A DNA stretch of 64,000 nucleotides. Source: Thermoplasmata archaeon. Lineage in GTDB: Archaea; Thermoplasmatota; Thermoplasmata; Lutacidiplasmatales; UBA184. This document shows positions 33,954-42,520 of this stretch, in pieces. A model generated the notes under the pieces. The model ran no database searches. It was given only the letters and a program-made list of their open reading frames with translations, and was not told the origin of the DNA. The stretch lies in assembly GCA_022750115.1 (NCBI GenBank), contig JAKIWI010000002.1:4268-68267 (forward strand). The letters run 5' to 3'. Within the stretch, counting starts at the first letter, position 1. Every line of letters begins with the position of its first letter. A program made the translations under genes and the position numbers.

Positions 33954-34541
33954 GTGGACGCGCTGGCGGAGATTCGCAAGCGGCGTCTCTCGCTCGGGAT
34001 CCCCCTCGGCGAGCTCGCGCGCGCGGTAGGCCGGAGCGACGCGACCCTCAGTCGCATCGAGCGCGGCCAGATCCGGCCATCGTACGAGCTCGTCCAGCAG
34101 ATCGATTCCTACCTCGCGGCGCACGAGGGTGTCGCGGCCCCCCACCTGCGGGCGCGCGACGTCGTGGTCGCGAGTTTGGTGACCGTGGAGGGCGGCGCGA
34201 CGCTCGCCGACGCCGCGCAAACGATGGAAAAGGGGGGCTTCTCTCAGCTTCCGGTCTCCGACGCCGGTCGAGTGACCGGCTCCGTCTCGGAGACAGGTTT
34301 GCTCCGGGCGCTCGCCCGGTCGAACGGCCAGCGCCTGCGGGTGCGCGAGGTCCAGGAGGGCTCCTACCCGCAGGTCGATATCGAGTGTCCCGCCGACGTT
34401 CTCGCCGGCCTGTTGACCCGGTACCCGGCGGTACTCGTTTCCGAGCGGGGCGCGTTGGTGGGGATCGTGACGAAAACCGACCTCATCCGCGGCCTCCGCG
34501 GGACCCCCCTTCGACGAGTCGGGGCGTCGCGCGGCGGTTAG
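33954..34541 (+). CDS. HTH (XRE-type) regulator with tandem CBS domains
   Basis: 195 residues. The first ~60 form a Cro/CI-type helix-turn-helix (LGIPLGELARAVGRSDATLSRIERG). Residues ~68-185 form a CBS pair (LVTVEGGATLADAAQTM; LVGIVTKTDLIRGL), which in this family senses adenine nucleotides or similar ligands. This layout is widespread in Archaea. GTG 33954 has a TATA-like cgcccttaac about 24-33 nt upstream, so the mRNA is probably leaderless. Its 3' end overlaps the convergent S58 peptidase gene by 59 bp. Confidence 0.9.
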   Translation: MDALAEIRKRRLSLGIPLGELARAVGRSDATLSRIERGQIRPSYELVQQIDSYLAAHEGVAAPHLRARDVVVASLVTVEGGATLADAAQTMEKGGFSQLPVSDAGRVTGSVSETGLLRALARSNGQRLRVREVQEGSYPQVDIECPADVLAGLLTRYPAVLVSERGALVGIVTKTDLIRGLRGTPLRRVGASRGG

Positions 34542-35481
34542 CGGCTCGGCCGGCGGCCACGATCGCCCGGACCGTCGCGCGTTCCGCCAGAACTCCGAGC
34601 CGATCGGCGGTTTCCCCCGTGCGCCGTTCGTGAGCCACGTGGGCCGAGTCGCCCGCCACCGAGGTCACGAACACCGCATCCCCGTCGGTTGCCGTGTGCG
34701 ACGGGACCACGGCCCGCGAAAGACCGGTGTGCGCGAACGCGGCGACGCGCTGGAGGACCGGTCGGGACACCGCAACATCCGTGACGAGCGCGACCAGCGT
34801 CGTTCCCGGGGAAGCCGTGGGTCCCGCCACGTCGGGGGGTACGAGCCGGCCCGCGGTGTCGCGAGCCCCCGCGATCCAGCGGCCCCGGTCCGGGTCTCGG
34901 ACCGCTCCCACGGCGTTCACCGCGGCCAGGGCGGCGATGGTGCCGAGGTCCGGATCGGTCACGAGCTCGAGCGCGATCGCGCCCGGTTGCGAACGGCCGG
35001 GACCGAGATACTTCCCGATGCGCGCGCCGGCCCCGGCCCCGATCGCGTCCGCGGACACCCCGAGTGGGCCCGCACCTCGGGCGGCCTCGAGACCGAGCGA
35101 TCGGTAGTCCGGCGGCGCCCTCGCTTCGCTCGGCAAGTCGAACAAGATCGCTCCCGAGACCGGCGCGACCCGGTTGGGGTTCCCGAACACCGCCTGGCCG
35201 CCCCCATCGCGGAGAATCTGGTCGCGCACGCCCGCCGCGGCGTCGAGGCCGAACAGGCTTCCGCCCGAGAAGAAGATCGCCCAGCGACGACCGAACGTGG
35301 CGTCGAGCGCGAGCGAAGCGGTGTCGTACGTTCCCGAGGCGCCGCCTCGGACGTCCACGACGGTCGGGGCCGCCAGCCCGAACAGCAGGACCGAGACGCC
35401 GCTGAGGCCATCGGCCGTCGTCGCGTGGCCGACCCGGACCGAGGAAAGTCCCTGCCGCCGGGGGGCGATCCGCGGGGGCAT
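34483..35481 (-). CDS. S58-family (DmpA-like) peptidase
   Basis: 332 residues of the P1/S58 self-processing N-terminal-nucleophile family, which includes D-aminopeptidase DmpA and beta-aminopeptidases. The N-terminus has VRVGHATTADGLSGVSVLLF, the middle FFSGGSLFGLDAAAGV, and a SPGTTLVALVTDVAV segment where the autocleavage Gly-Thr/Ser and nucleophile lie. In DmpA the nucleophile is Ser; here Thr is present, as in some homologues. Thus a cytoplasmic aminopeptidase is likely, substrate unknown. The 3' end overlaps the convergent HTH-CBS gene. Confidence 0.87.
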   Translation of the reverse strand: MPPRIAPRRQGLSSVRVGHATTADGLSGVSVLLFGLAAPTVVDVRGGASGTYDTASLALDATFGRRWAIFFSGGSLFGLDAAAGVRDQILRDGGGQAVFGNPNRVAPVSGAILFDLPSEARAPPDYRSLGLEAARGAGPLGVSADAIGAGAGARIGKYLGPGRSQPGAIALELVTDPDLGTIAALAAVNAVGAVRDPDRGRWIAGARDTAGRLVPPDVAGPTASPGTTLVALVTDVAVSRPVLQRVAAFAHTGLSRAVVPSHTATDGDAVFVTSVAGDSAHVAHERRTGETADRLGVLAERATVRAIVAAGRAANRRATPRLVEGGSRGGRG

Positions 35482-35563
35482 GACCTGCCACGGCGACGGA
35501 CCATTAGAGCGCGAGCACCGCTCCTCCGCGAACGCTTATGGACCGTCCCGGTTCCGGGCGACG

Positions 35564-36157
35564 ATGGCACGCCGAACTCATCCCGCCCCTCCCGCCCCGA
35601 CGGTCGTGGAAGAGCCGCCGAAGGGGTTCCGGATCAACCGCGAGATCGCCGTCGGTCGCCACCCGCTCCTCGAGGTGTTTCCGGGCCTCGACAAGCTCGG
35701 GACCGCCTCGCGCCACGAGCCCAACGCGGCCAAACGACGCCAGCTGCACGAGGAGACCTGTGTCGAGGTCGTCGACGAGGATATGTGGATGTACGTCGCC
35801 CCATTCGAGATCCCCAAGTCGTTCCGGCGGCGCTGGGAGCCGGTCGTCTCCCCGGAATCCGACTGCATCGTCGTCGGGCAGAGTCACTTGCGGGAGAGCC
35901 CGGCGCTCATCCTTTTCCTCGACATCTTCCACGAGCTGCGGCACGTTCAGCAGCGAAAGGCCGGCCAGGAACTGTGGCCGGAGAAGCTCTCGTACGTCGA
36001 GCGACCGACTGAGATCGACGCCTACCAGTTCGTGGTGGACGAGGCGCGCCGGTTCGGCGTCAGCGATGTGACGTTGCGCGATTATCTCAAGGTCGAATGG
36101 ATCGACGACGCCGAGCTCGGTCAGCTCTACGAAGCCGTCGGTGTGCCGGTGAAGTAA
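35564..36157 (+). CDS. putative zinc metallopeptidase (HExxH protein), uncharacterised
   Basis: 197 residues from ATG 35564, with a TATA-like cgcttatgga about 22-31 nt upstream. The core motif is HELRH (123-127) inside a hydrophobic helix (LILFLDIFHELRHVQQ), followed by ERPTEIDAYQF where Glu150 or Asp152 could be the third zinc ligand, as in gluzincins. There is no signal peptide. The N-terminal 20 residues are Pro-rich. I do not recognise the family. The motif makes a soluble peptidase plausible but not proven. Confidence 0.75.
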   Translation: MARRTHPAPPAPTVVEEPPKGFRINREIAVGRHPLLEVFPGLDKLGTASRHEPNAAKRRQLHEETCVEVVDEDMWMYVAPFEIPKSFRRRWEPVVSPESDCIVVGQSHLRESPALILFLDIFHELRHVQQRKAGQELWPEKLSYVERPTEIDAYQFVVDEARRFGVSDVTLRDYLKVEWIDDAELGQLYEAVGVPVK

Positions 36158-36254
36158 GCCCGGACGCCGGTGGGGCGCTGCGGTTGCGCGCGAGTCTTTA
36201 AGCGACGCTCGGGAGTGATTTTGGTCCGGCCTATCGCGGCCGGGGCTTCCGACC

Positions 36255-37646
36255 GTGGACATCAAGGCCCGCGCGTCGGTCCGTCCGTCGAGCAACGACC
36301 TCTGGTTCCTCGCCTACCTTCCGCTCGCGGTCACCGACGGGATTGCCACACCCCTGATCCCCCTCCTCGCGCTCGAGCACTTCGGCGCCTCGGCGTTCGT
36401 TGTGACGATCATCATCGCAGCGAGCGCGATGAGCCAGGTTCCGTTCACGATCCTGTGGGGGAACCTATCGGACCGCGTCCCGCATCGGAAGTACTTCCTC
36501 GTCGGGTCGTTCCTCGCGACCGGCGTTTCGATCATCGCGATCGCGCTCGCGCACGACCTGATCTCGTACTTCTGGCTCAACGTCGTCGAAGGTCTCGCCT
36601 CGGCCGCCAGCGCGCCGATTGGCACGATGCTCCTTCTGGAGACCCGCCACAAGCGCTGGTGGCCGCAGGACATCGGATTCTTCGGCCTCATTTCGGGGAT
36701 CGGCACAACGGTCGGCCTCGGGATCGGGTTCGTCTGGTTGTTCGTGATCGGACGGAACGTCCAGATCATTTCGGTGATGACGGCGCTCCTGATCCTCGCA
36801 GGATCGCTCGCGATCCTTTCCGCGGTCATCGCGATCGCGTGGATCGAGGAGCCCGGCACCCGGGTCGAGCGACGCAGCGTCGCGGAGCTGATCAACCTGC
36901 ACCGGGGCGTGCTCGAGCGCGTCCGCCACTACCGCAACCGCGTCCTGAACATCATCGAGCTGACGCGGGCAGCGCCCGAGCCTCTCCCGCGCCGCGAGTG
37001 GGTGTTCCTCGCCGCGCTGGGCGTGATGACGGTCGGCTTCGACGTGTTCTACGGTCCGTTCCCGGTCTTCCTTGCGGAGTCGCTCTCCCTGGGGAACGCG
37101 AGCATCTTTATCGTGTACTTCGCCGCGAGCGCCGCGTCCACGGCACTTTTCTTCCACTCGGGGAAGGTCGTGGAATGGGCGTCGCCGAAACTCGTCTTCC
37201 TCGAGTCGCTCGGGGGACGCGCGGTCCTGATGGGATTGTTTCTCTGGGGGCCAATCTACCTCGCGCTCGGCGTCGGGAGCCCGCTGCTCGTCGGCTGGGT
37301 CTCGCTCCTCAACGCGCTGCTCGGGGTGACGTGGGCGTTCATCAGCACGGCGAGCACGATGTTCCTCATCCGGCTCGTCGGACGGACCGCCCGGGGCCGC
37401 GCGCTCGGCCTCTACAACGCGATCGCCGGAGCCGGCGGCCTGTTCGGGACGCTGCTCGGCGGCTACCTGTTCGTGACCTACGGCTGGCACTTCGCCTACA
37501 CGATCGGCGGGATCGCCGTTGTCCTCGGCATGGCGATCCTCGTGCCGATCCCGTACCACATGTTCACGCTCCCGAAGGGAAGCGCGCGCCATCGGCGACG
37601 GTGGCGCTCGGTCCGCGCGCTGTTGCCCCGCCCGCCCCGGCCGTAG
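36255..37646 (+). CDS. MFS transporter
   Basis: 463 residues with about 12 hydrophobic segments. The MFS A motif between helices 2 and 3 reads GNLSDRVPHRKYF. A soluble loop (~215-250) with RVRHYRNRVLN separates the two six-helix halves, and the C-terminal half has the ARGRALGLYNAIAGAGGLFG repeat of the motif. The end is basic. The substrate cannot be inferred; drug/sugar-type exporters have this plan. GTG 36255 is the start. Transcribed separately from its neighbours. Confidence 0.9.
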   Translation: MDIKARASVRPSSNDLWFLAYLPLAVTDGIATPLIPLLALEHFGASAFVVTIIIAASAMSQVPFTILWGNLSDRVPHRKYFLVGSFLATGVSIIAIALAHDLISYFWLNVVEGLASAASAPIGTMLLLETRHKRWWPQDIGFFGLISGIGTTVGLGIGFVWLFVIGRNVQIISVMTALLILAGSLAILSAVIAIAWIEEPGTRVERRSVAELINLHRGVLERVRHYRNRVLNIIELTRAAPEPLPRREWVFLAALGVMTVGFDVFYGPFPVFLAESLSLGNASIFIVYFAASAASTALFFHSGKVVEWASPKLVFLESLGGRAVLMGLFLWGPIYLALGVGSPLLVGWVSLLNALLGVTWAFISTASTMFLIRLVGRTARGRALGLYNAIAGAGGLFGTLLGGYLFVTYGWHFAYTIGGIAVVLGMAILVPIPYHMFTLPKGSARHRRRWRSVRALLPRPPRP

Positions 37647-37662
37647 TCGGGGTCGCCCTGGC

Positions 37663-38139
37663 CTACCGGAACATCTCCCAGACGAGCGTCCGGATCAGGT
37701 AGCCGAGCGCGAGGTTCGCGAAGAACCCCTCGAGGTCGGCCGGACTGTCGCGGAGCACGCAGGATCGGAACCCGAGTTCGCCGGAGGCGACGACCGTCCC
37801 CTCGCGGAGGATCGCGAACCGTCCCGTCAGCTTCTCGTGGATCTCGTACGGCACGCCGCCGTACTCGAACGTCATCGGCCCGAACACGGACGACTTCGTC
37901 CGCCATTTCTGCTCGCCGACCTGGACGAGGATCTCGTCCTTCTTCGGGAAGTACGTCACCGTCGAGTAGACCGTCACCGGCTCCGAGGCCCGGAACGTCT
38001 CGTAGGTCGTCGAGAACAACGAGACGATCTTCCTTGCAAGCGCCCCCTCCGCGGAGGCGACCGGCTTCGCGGTCCAAGCTTCGCCCGAGACCTCGAGCTC
38101 GACGACGTTGCGAAGGACGCGGGCGGTGGCCCGAATCAT
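37663..38139 (-). CDS. conserved-looking hypothetical protein
   Basis: 158 residues with alternating hydrophobic pattern and no signal peptide, membrane helix or catalytic motif. The AT-rich element shared with the TruD gene sits upstream, so it is very likely expressed. I do not recognise the family. Convergent with the MFS gene (16 bp apart). Confidence 0.65.
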   Translation of the reverse strand: MIRATARVLRNVVELEVSGEAWTAKPVASAEGALARKIVSLFSTTYETFRASEPVTVYSTVTYFPKKDEILVQVGEQKWRTKSSVFGPMTFEYGGVPYEIHEKLTGRFAILREGTVVASGELGFRSCVLRDSPADLEGFFANLALGYLIRTLVWEMFR

Positions 38140-38170
38140 CCTAGGGGTACCGAGGAGAAGCCATGGGCTA

Positions 38171-38180
38171 TCAATTTATG
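38171..38180. promoter_or_regulatory. shared bidirectional TATA-like element
   Basis: tcaatttatg on the plus strand and cataaattga on the minus strand. It is 21-30 nt before the TruD GTG and 32-41 nt before the minus-strand hypothetical's ATG; no other AT-rich box exists between them. Confidence 0.5.
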
Positions 38181-38200
38181 GCGCGGCTTGTCGACGAGGT

Positions 38201-39511
38201 GTGCCGAGTCGGTGGCGTCCGCCGGACTCCGAGCGCGCCATCGGCCTCGGATTCTATGCGACGACGACCCCGCCGTTGACCGGCACGATCAAAGCGGACG
38301 CCGACGACTTCCGCGTCGACGAGATCTCGTCGTACCCCGTGCCCGCCGATGGGGGACCCTTCACCGTGCTGCGGGTTCGCAGCCGCAACTGGGAGCAGCA
38401 CGAGCTCGCCGCTCAGCTCGAGGCTCGCCTGGGGCTTCCGCCCCACGCGATGAGCTGGGCCGGAACGAAGGATCGCCGCGCCGTGGCGGAACGGCTGCTG
38501 TCCTATCGGGGCGCTCCCCCCAGCACGATGCCGGAGATTCCCGGTGTCGAGGTCCTCGAGGCCTACGCCGCTCGCGACGGACTCTCTCTAGGTCACCACT
38601 ACGGGAACTCGTTCTTGATCCGCGTAACCGGGCTGGCCGCCGCCGAGGACGCGCCCGCCAAGATTCGGACCGCGGTGGGTGAGCTGCACCAGGTCGGCGT
38701 CGTCCCGAACTTCTTCGGACCGCAGCGGTTCGGCGAGGTCCGGCCGGTGACGCACCTGGTCGGGCAGGCGCTGGTGGCCGGCGACACGGCCGGTGCGGTG
38801 GAGCTCTACCTGACGGCGCTGCCGGAGTTCTCCGACCCAGCGGGCCGGGCCGCCCGGCTCGCGTTTGCGGAGACCCACAATGTGACGAGAGCGCTCTCGG
38901 AATTCCCGCGCGCCTACCGTTTCGAGCGGCAGATCCTCGAGAGACTCGCTCGGGGCGCGTCGCCCGCTTCGGCCTTGAGGGCGCTTTCGCGTGAACTGAG
39001 GCTCTTGTTCGTGCATGCCCTCCAGTCGTGGATGTTCAATCTCTGGCTCACGGACCGGGTGGCGACGGGTCGGTCGCTCACCGTCCCCGAGCCGGGCGAC
39101 ACCCTCCTGCGGGTGGCCCGGGACGGAACGACTCCCTCCCGCGACCCGGTCGCGGTCGCCGTCGGGAACCTCCCGGAGTGCGAAGAGACGGTCCGCAAGG
39201 GACGGGCCCGATTGGCCGGGCCGTTGATCGGCTACTCCACCGCCCGCCCCCCCGGCCGCACGGGGGAGCTCGTCGAACGGGTCCTCGCGCAAACGGGTGT
39301 GAACCCGGACGGGTTCCGGATGCCCACGTTCCCCGAGCTCGCCAGCGCCGGAGCGTGGCGACCCGCGACCCTCGCGACGCCGCCAATCTCGGTCCGCGAC
39401 TCCGCAGACTCCGTCGTGGTGGGCTTCGCGCTCCCCAAGGGAAGCTACGCGACGGTCGTCCTGCGCGAGCTCCTGAAACCCGGCGCGATCCCCGAACCCG
39501 TCGGGGCGTGA
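38201..39511 (+). CDS. truD: tRNA pseudouridine synthase D
   Basis: Converts U13 of tRNA to pseudouridine. 436 residues, normal for archaeal TruD. The catalytic Asp91 lies in AGTKDRRA. The family blocks GHHYGNSFLIRV and VPNFFGPQRFGEVRPVTH precede the TRUD insertion domain, and LLFVHALQSWMFN follows it. GTG 38201 is used because the TATA-like box lies 21-30 nt upstream; the open frame continues further but without family similarity. Confidence 0.95.
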   Translation: MPSRWRPPDSERAIGLGFYATTTPPLTGTIKADADDFRVDEISSYPVPADGGPFTVLRVRSRNWEQHELAAQLEARLGLPPHAMSWAGTKDRRAVAERLLSYRGAPPSTMPEIPGVEVLEAYAARDGLSLGHHYGNSFLIRVTGLAAAEDAPAKIRTAVGELHQVGVVPNFFGPQRFGEVRPVTHLVGQALVAGDTAGAVELYLTALPEFSDPAGRAARLAFAETHNVTRALSEFPRAYRFERQILERLARGASPASALRALSRELRLLFVHALQSWMFNLWLTDRVATGRSLTVPEPGDTLLRVARDGTTPSRDPVAVAVGNLPECEETVRKGRARLAGPLIGYSTARPPGRTGELVERVLAQTGVNPDGFRMPTFPELASAGAWRPATLATPPISVRDSADSVVVGFALPKGSYATVVLRELLKPGAIPEPVGA

Positions 39512-39582
39512 TGGGTTTCGCCACCCCTCGAAGCGACGATTCTAATACTCGACGCCCGGCTCGTCCGCCGGAGCACGAAGGG

Positions 39583-40506
39583 ATGGCGGTGGAGTCGCCC
39601 AAGGCGTGGACGGTACCGACCGAATCCGTCGGCTCGGATCCGTTCGCCACGACCCGGGCGGAGGACCGGGTGCCCGACCGAATCCCGACGGGCGTCGCAG
39701 ACTTCGACTACCTGTCCGGCGGTCTCCCCGTGGGCTCGGTGGTCCTCTTGGCCGGGGAGGCCGGCGCGGGCCACGTCGAGTTCGCTTTGACCTCCGCGGT
39801 CCACCTGATGCTCTACTACGACGATCCGTCGCTGCACCAGTTCTTCCTCGGGAACGCGCGGGGCCCGTTCGTCTATCCGCGCGGCGTTTCCTACGTGAGC
39901 CTGACCCGCTCCGAAGAGCACGTGATGCGCGAGATCGCCGGCTCGTTCGACCAGAGCTATCACGACGGCCTGGCGCGCCACCTCTCCTTCCACGACCTGT
40001 CCCCGTCGTACTTCGCCGACTCGGTCGTGCCCCCCACTTGGGCGTCGGTCGGAGGCGGCCTCCTCGCCTCGGGTCCCGCGTCCCGGTCGCCGCCCGGACC
40101 GCTCGCGGCCCTCGCCGATGCGATCGAGGCCGACGGCGCCTCCAACCTCGTGATCCTCGATTCCCTCACCGACCTCCTGGTCCGCCGCTCGGTCGACTCG
40201 GAGTCGGTCCTCACCCTCGTCAAGGGTCTCCGACGCCGGGCGAAAGCATGGGGCGGCGTCGTCTACCTGCTCCTGACGCGAGGCGTCGCCTCCACCGCGA
40301 CCGAGCAGGCGCTCTACGACTCCGTGGACGGGGTCCTGAACTTCAGCTGGACGTCGAGCCCGCACTCTTCCCACCGCCAGCGCACGATGCTCGTCGAGCG
40401 ATTCATGCCGGTCCTGGCCCGGATCCCGCACGAGCAACAGAGCCGCTTCGTGATCCGCGTCAGCGCGATCAACGGGTTGGTGACCACGCAGTATGAGCGA
40501 GTCTGA
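39583..40506 (+). CDS. KaiC/RAD55-like ATPase-fold protein with degenerate Walker A
   Basis: 307 residues of RecA/KaiC fold. PTGVADFDYLSGGLPVGSV is the KaiC N-terminal block, but the P-loop reads GEAGAGHV (58-65): His64 replaces the Lys and Val65 the Ser/Thr. The Walker B-like strand NLVILDSLTDLLV is kept. It therefore probably binds a partner rather than hydrolysing ATP. ATG 39583 has gaaggg before it. The stop overlaps the intact KaiC-like gene by 14 nt, suggesting a catalytic/pseudo-catalytic pair. Confidence 0.85.
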   Translation: MAVESPKAWTVPTESVGSDPFATTRAEDRVPDRIPTGVADFDYLSGGLPVGSVVLLAGEAGAGHVEFALTSAVHLMLYYDDPSLHQFFLGNARGPFVYPRGVSYVSLTRSEEHVMREIAGSFDQSYHDGLARHLSFHDLSPSYFADSVVPPTWASVGGGLLASGPASRSPPGPLAALADAIEADGASNLVILDSLTDLLVRRSVDSESVLTLVKGLRRRAKAWGGVVYLLLTRGVASTATEQALYDSVDGVLNFSWTSSPHSSHRQRTMLVERFMPVLARIPHEQQSRFVIRVSAINGLVTTQYERV

Positions 40507-41215
40507 GACCGCCCGCGTCACCACCGGCATCGCCGGACTCGACGAGATGCTCGGCGGGGGACTCCCCGCCGGTCACGTCGTGCTCGTCACCGGGCTCCCC
40601 GGGACGGGGAAGACCTGCTTCGGCCTCCAGTTCCTGTTCGCGGGCGCCGCGCGCGGGGAGAAAGGGATCTACCTCTCCCTCGAGGAGGACGAGCCCGCCC
40701 TGCTCGCGAGCGCGCGGGAGTTCGGCTGGCCGGTCGACGCGGCGATCCACGCCGGGACCGTGAAGGTCATGCGTCTCGACCCCAAGCAGACGCACCAGAA
40801 CCTCCTGAGGATTCAGAGCGACCTCGGCAAGGAGCTCAAACAGATGGGAGCGAAGCGGATCGTCGTCGACTCCGTCAGTTTGCTCAACATGCTGAGCGAC
40901 GACGAACCGGCGCGACGCAACACGCTGTTCGGTCTCGCCGCCGCGTGTCGGGAGGCGGGCGCGACCACGGTCCTGACCGCCGAGGCGGACCCGATCCATC
41001 CGGCCGTGACGCGCGACGGACTTTCGGAGTACATCGCCGACGGCGTCGTGCTGCTCGGGTACTCGTCGGCCGAGGACGGCCATCGGATCGGCCTCTCGCT
41101 CCGCATCCTCAAGATGCGCCGCACGGCCCACGCGCGGACCGTTCAGCCCTACCAGATCGGCGCCGGCGGGATCACCGTCGACTCCAAGGCCGTCGATTTC
41201 GGTCGCGGCCGATAG
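40493..41215 (+). CDS. KaiC/RAD55-family ATPase
   Basis: 240 residues, single KaiC domain. Walker A is GLPGTGKT (34-41); Glu residues in LSLEEDEP and Walker B RIVVDSVSLLNML are present, and ARTVQPYQIGAGGITVD forms the end of the core. Such archaeal single-domain KaiC proteins are implicated in signalling and in controlling motility, recombination or gas vesicles; the specific role is open. Starts inside the end of the degenerate paralogue; DNA polymerase IV follows 50 nt later. Confidence 0.92.
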   Translation: MSESETARVTTGIAGLDEMLGGGLPAGHVVLVTGLPGTGKTCFGLQFLFAGAARGEKGIYLSLEEDEPALLASAREFGWPVDAAIHAGTVKVMRLDPKQTHQNLLRIQSDLGKELKQMGAKRIVVDSVSLLNMLSDDEPARRNTLFGLAAACREAGATTVLTAEADPIHPAVTRDGLSEYIADGVVLLGYSSAEDGHRIGLSLRILKMRRTAHARTVQPYQIGAGGITVDSKAVDFGRGR

Positions 41216-41265
41216 GGAAACCGCCAAACTCGCGTCGACCCTCCCCACCCTCCGGGAGGTCGCCG

Positions 41266-42360
41266 ATGCGCTGGACCGTGTACCTCGACATCGACGCCTA
41301 CTACGTCTCCTGCGAGCTGCGCGACCGTCCCGAGCTCGAGGGACGAGCGGTCATCGTGGGTCCGAATCCCGCCCTCGGGGCGACGCGCGGCGTCGTCCTC
41401 TCCGCGAGCTACGAGGCTCGGACGTTCGGGATCCGGAGCGCGATGCCCGCCTCGGAGGCCGCTCGCCGATGTCCGGAAGCGATCTGGCTCGCTCCGGACT
41501 TCGCGAAGTACGGCCGCATCGCGGAGGAGCTCCGCGCCCGTCTCGGGTCGAAGTTTTCGGACGTCGTACCGTTCAGCATCGACGAGGTGGCGGTCGCCGT
41601 CGAGGCGCCGGATGCCGATGCGGTCGGTCGCGTGGCCCTGGAGGTCCAGGCCGACATCCGCGATGCCCTGCGGCTGCCCGCTTCGATCGGTGTCGCGTCC
41701 TCCCGGACGGTCGCGAAGGTCGCCAGCGACCGCGCGAAACCCGGCGGGGTCGTCGTCGTGCGGCCCGAGTCCGTCGCGACGTTCCTCGCGCCGCTTTCGG
41801 TCCGTGCGATCCCCGGAGTAGGTCCGAAGACCGAAGCGCGTCTCGCCGCGTTCGGCGTCGTGACGATCGCCGACCTCGCGAAGGGGCTCCCGCTCCCCGC
41901 TCGTCGGGAGTTCGGCGACCACGGCCGGTTCCTGGTGCGACTCGCGCGCGGCGAGCCGATCATCGAATCGAGCGACGACCTCGGACCGCGGTCCCGCTCC
42001 TCGGACCAGACGTTCTCGACCGACGTCTCCGACCTCCGAGAGGTCCAGATCGCCCTCGACCGGCTCGCCCACGAGCTCGCGGAGAGCCTCCTGAGAGAGC
42101 GGTTGCGGTTCCAGACGGTGGCCGTCGGCCTCCGATGGGAGGACTTCACCCGCACGACCCGGAGCCGGACGTTGCCCGTCATGACCGAGGGTGGCGAACG
42201 GCTCGCTTCGGTGGCCCTCCGGTTGCTCGACGAGTTGTGGACCGACGAGTCGGAGGGTCGGCATCGGCGCGTGCGGACGGTCTCCGTCCACACGGAGCGG
42301 TTTCACGCCGCCAAGGACCGGCAGACGAAGCTCGATGGGTTCGTGCCGTCCACTTCCTGA
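41266..42360 (+). CDS. dinB: DNA polymerase IV (Y-family)
   Basis: Error-prone translesion polymerase, 364 residues. Catalytic acids: Asp8 and Asp10 region in YLDIDAYYVSCE, and Asp106-Glu107 in PFSIDEVAV. The helix-hairpin-helix GVGPKTEARLAAFG and little-finger domain are present. The C-terminus ends with QTKLDGFV (Q353-L356-F359), a PCNA-interacting (PIP) box. A Shine-Dalgarno ggagg lies 6 nt upstream of ATG 41266. It could be co-transcribed with the KaiC-like pair. Confidence 0.95.
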   Translation: MRWTVYLDIDAYYVSCELRDRPELEGRAVIVGPNPALGATRGVVLSASYEARTFGIRSAMPASEAARRCPEAIWLAPDFAKYGRIAEELRARLGSKFSDVVPFSIDEVAVAVEAPDADAVGRVALEVQADIRDALRLPASIGVASSRTVAKVASDRAKPGGVVVVRPESVATFLAPLSVRAIPGVGPKTEARLAAFGVVTIADLAKGLPLPARREFGDHGRFLVRLARGEPIIESSDDLGPRSRSSDQTFSTDVSDLREVQIALDRLAHELAESLLRERLRFQTVAVGLRWEDFTRTTRSRTLPVMTEGGERLASVALRLLDELWTDESEGRHRRVRTVSVHTERFHAAKDRQTKLDGFVPSTS

Positions 42361-42520
42361 CGAATCGCGGTCCACCGAGTTGCGTGCGGAGCGTCCTGCG
42401 AGAGTGGCTCGGCGCCTCCCAGAGGGCGGTCTCGGACGGCGACCCTCACGTCCGTCGACCTGAGTTCGCCGGCGGCCGGACGAGTTAAGTAACGAGCCCC
42501 GGCTGGCGACGAGAGGGCGA

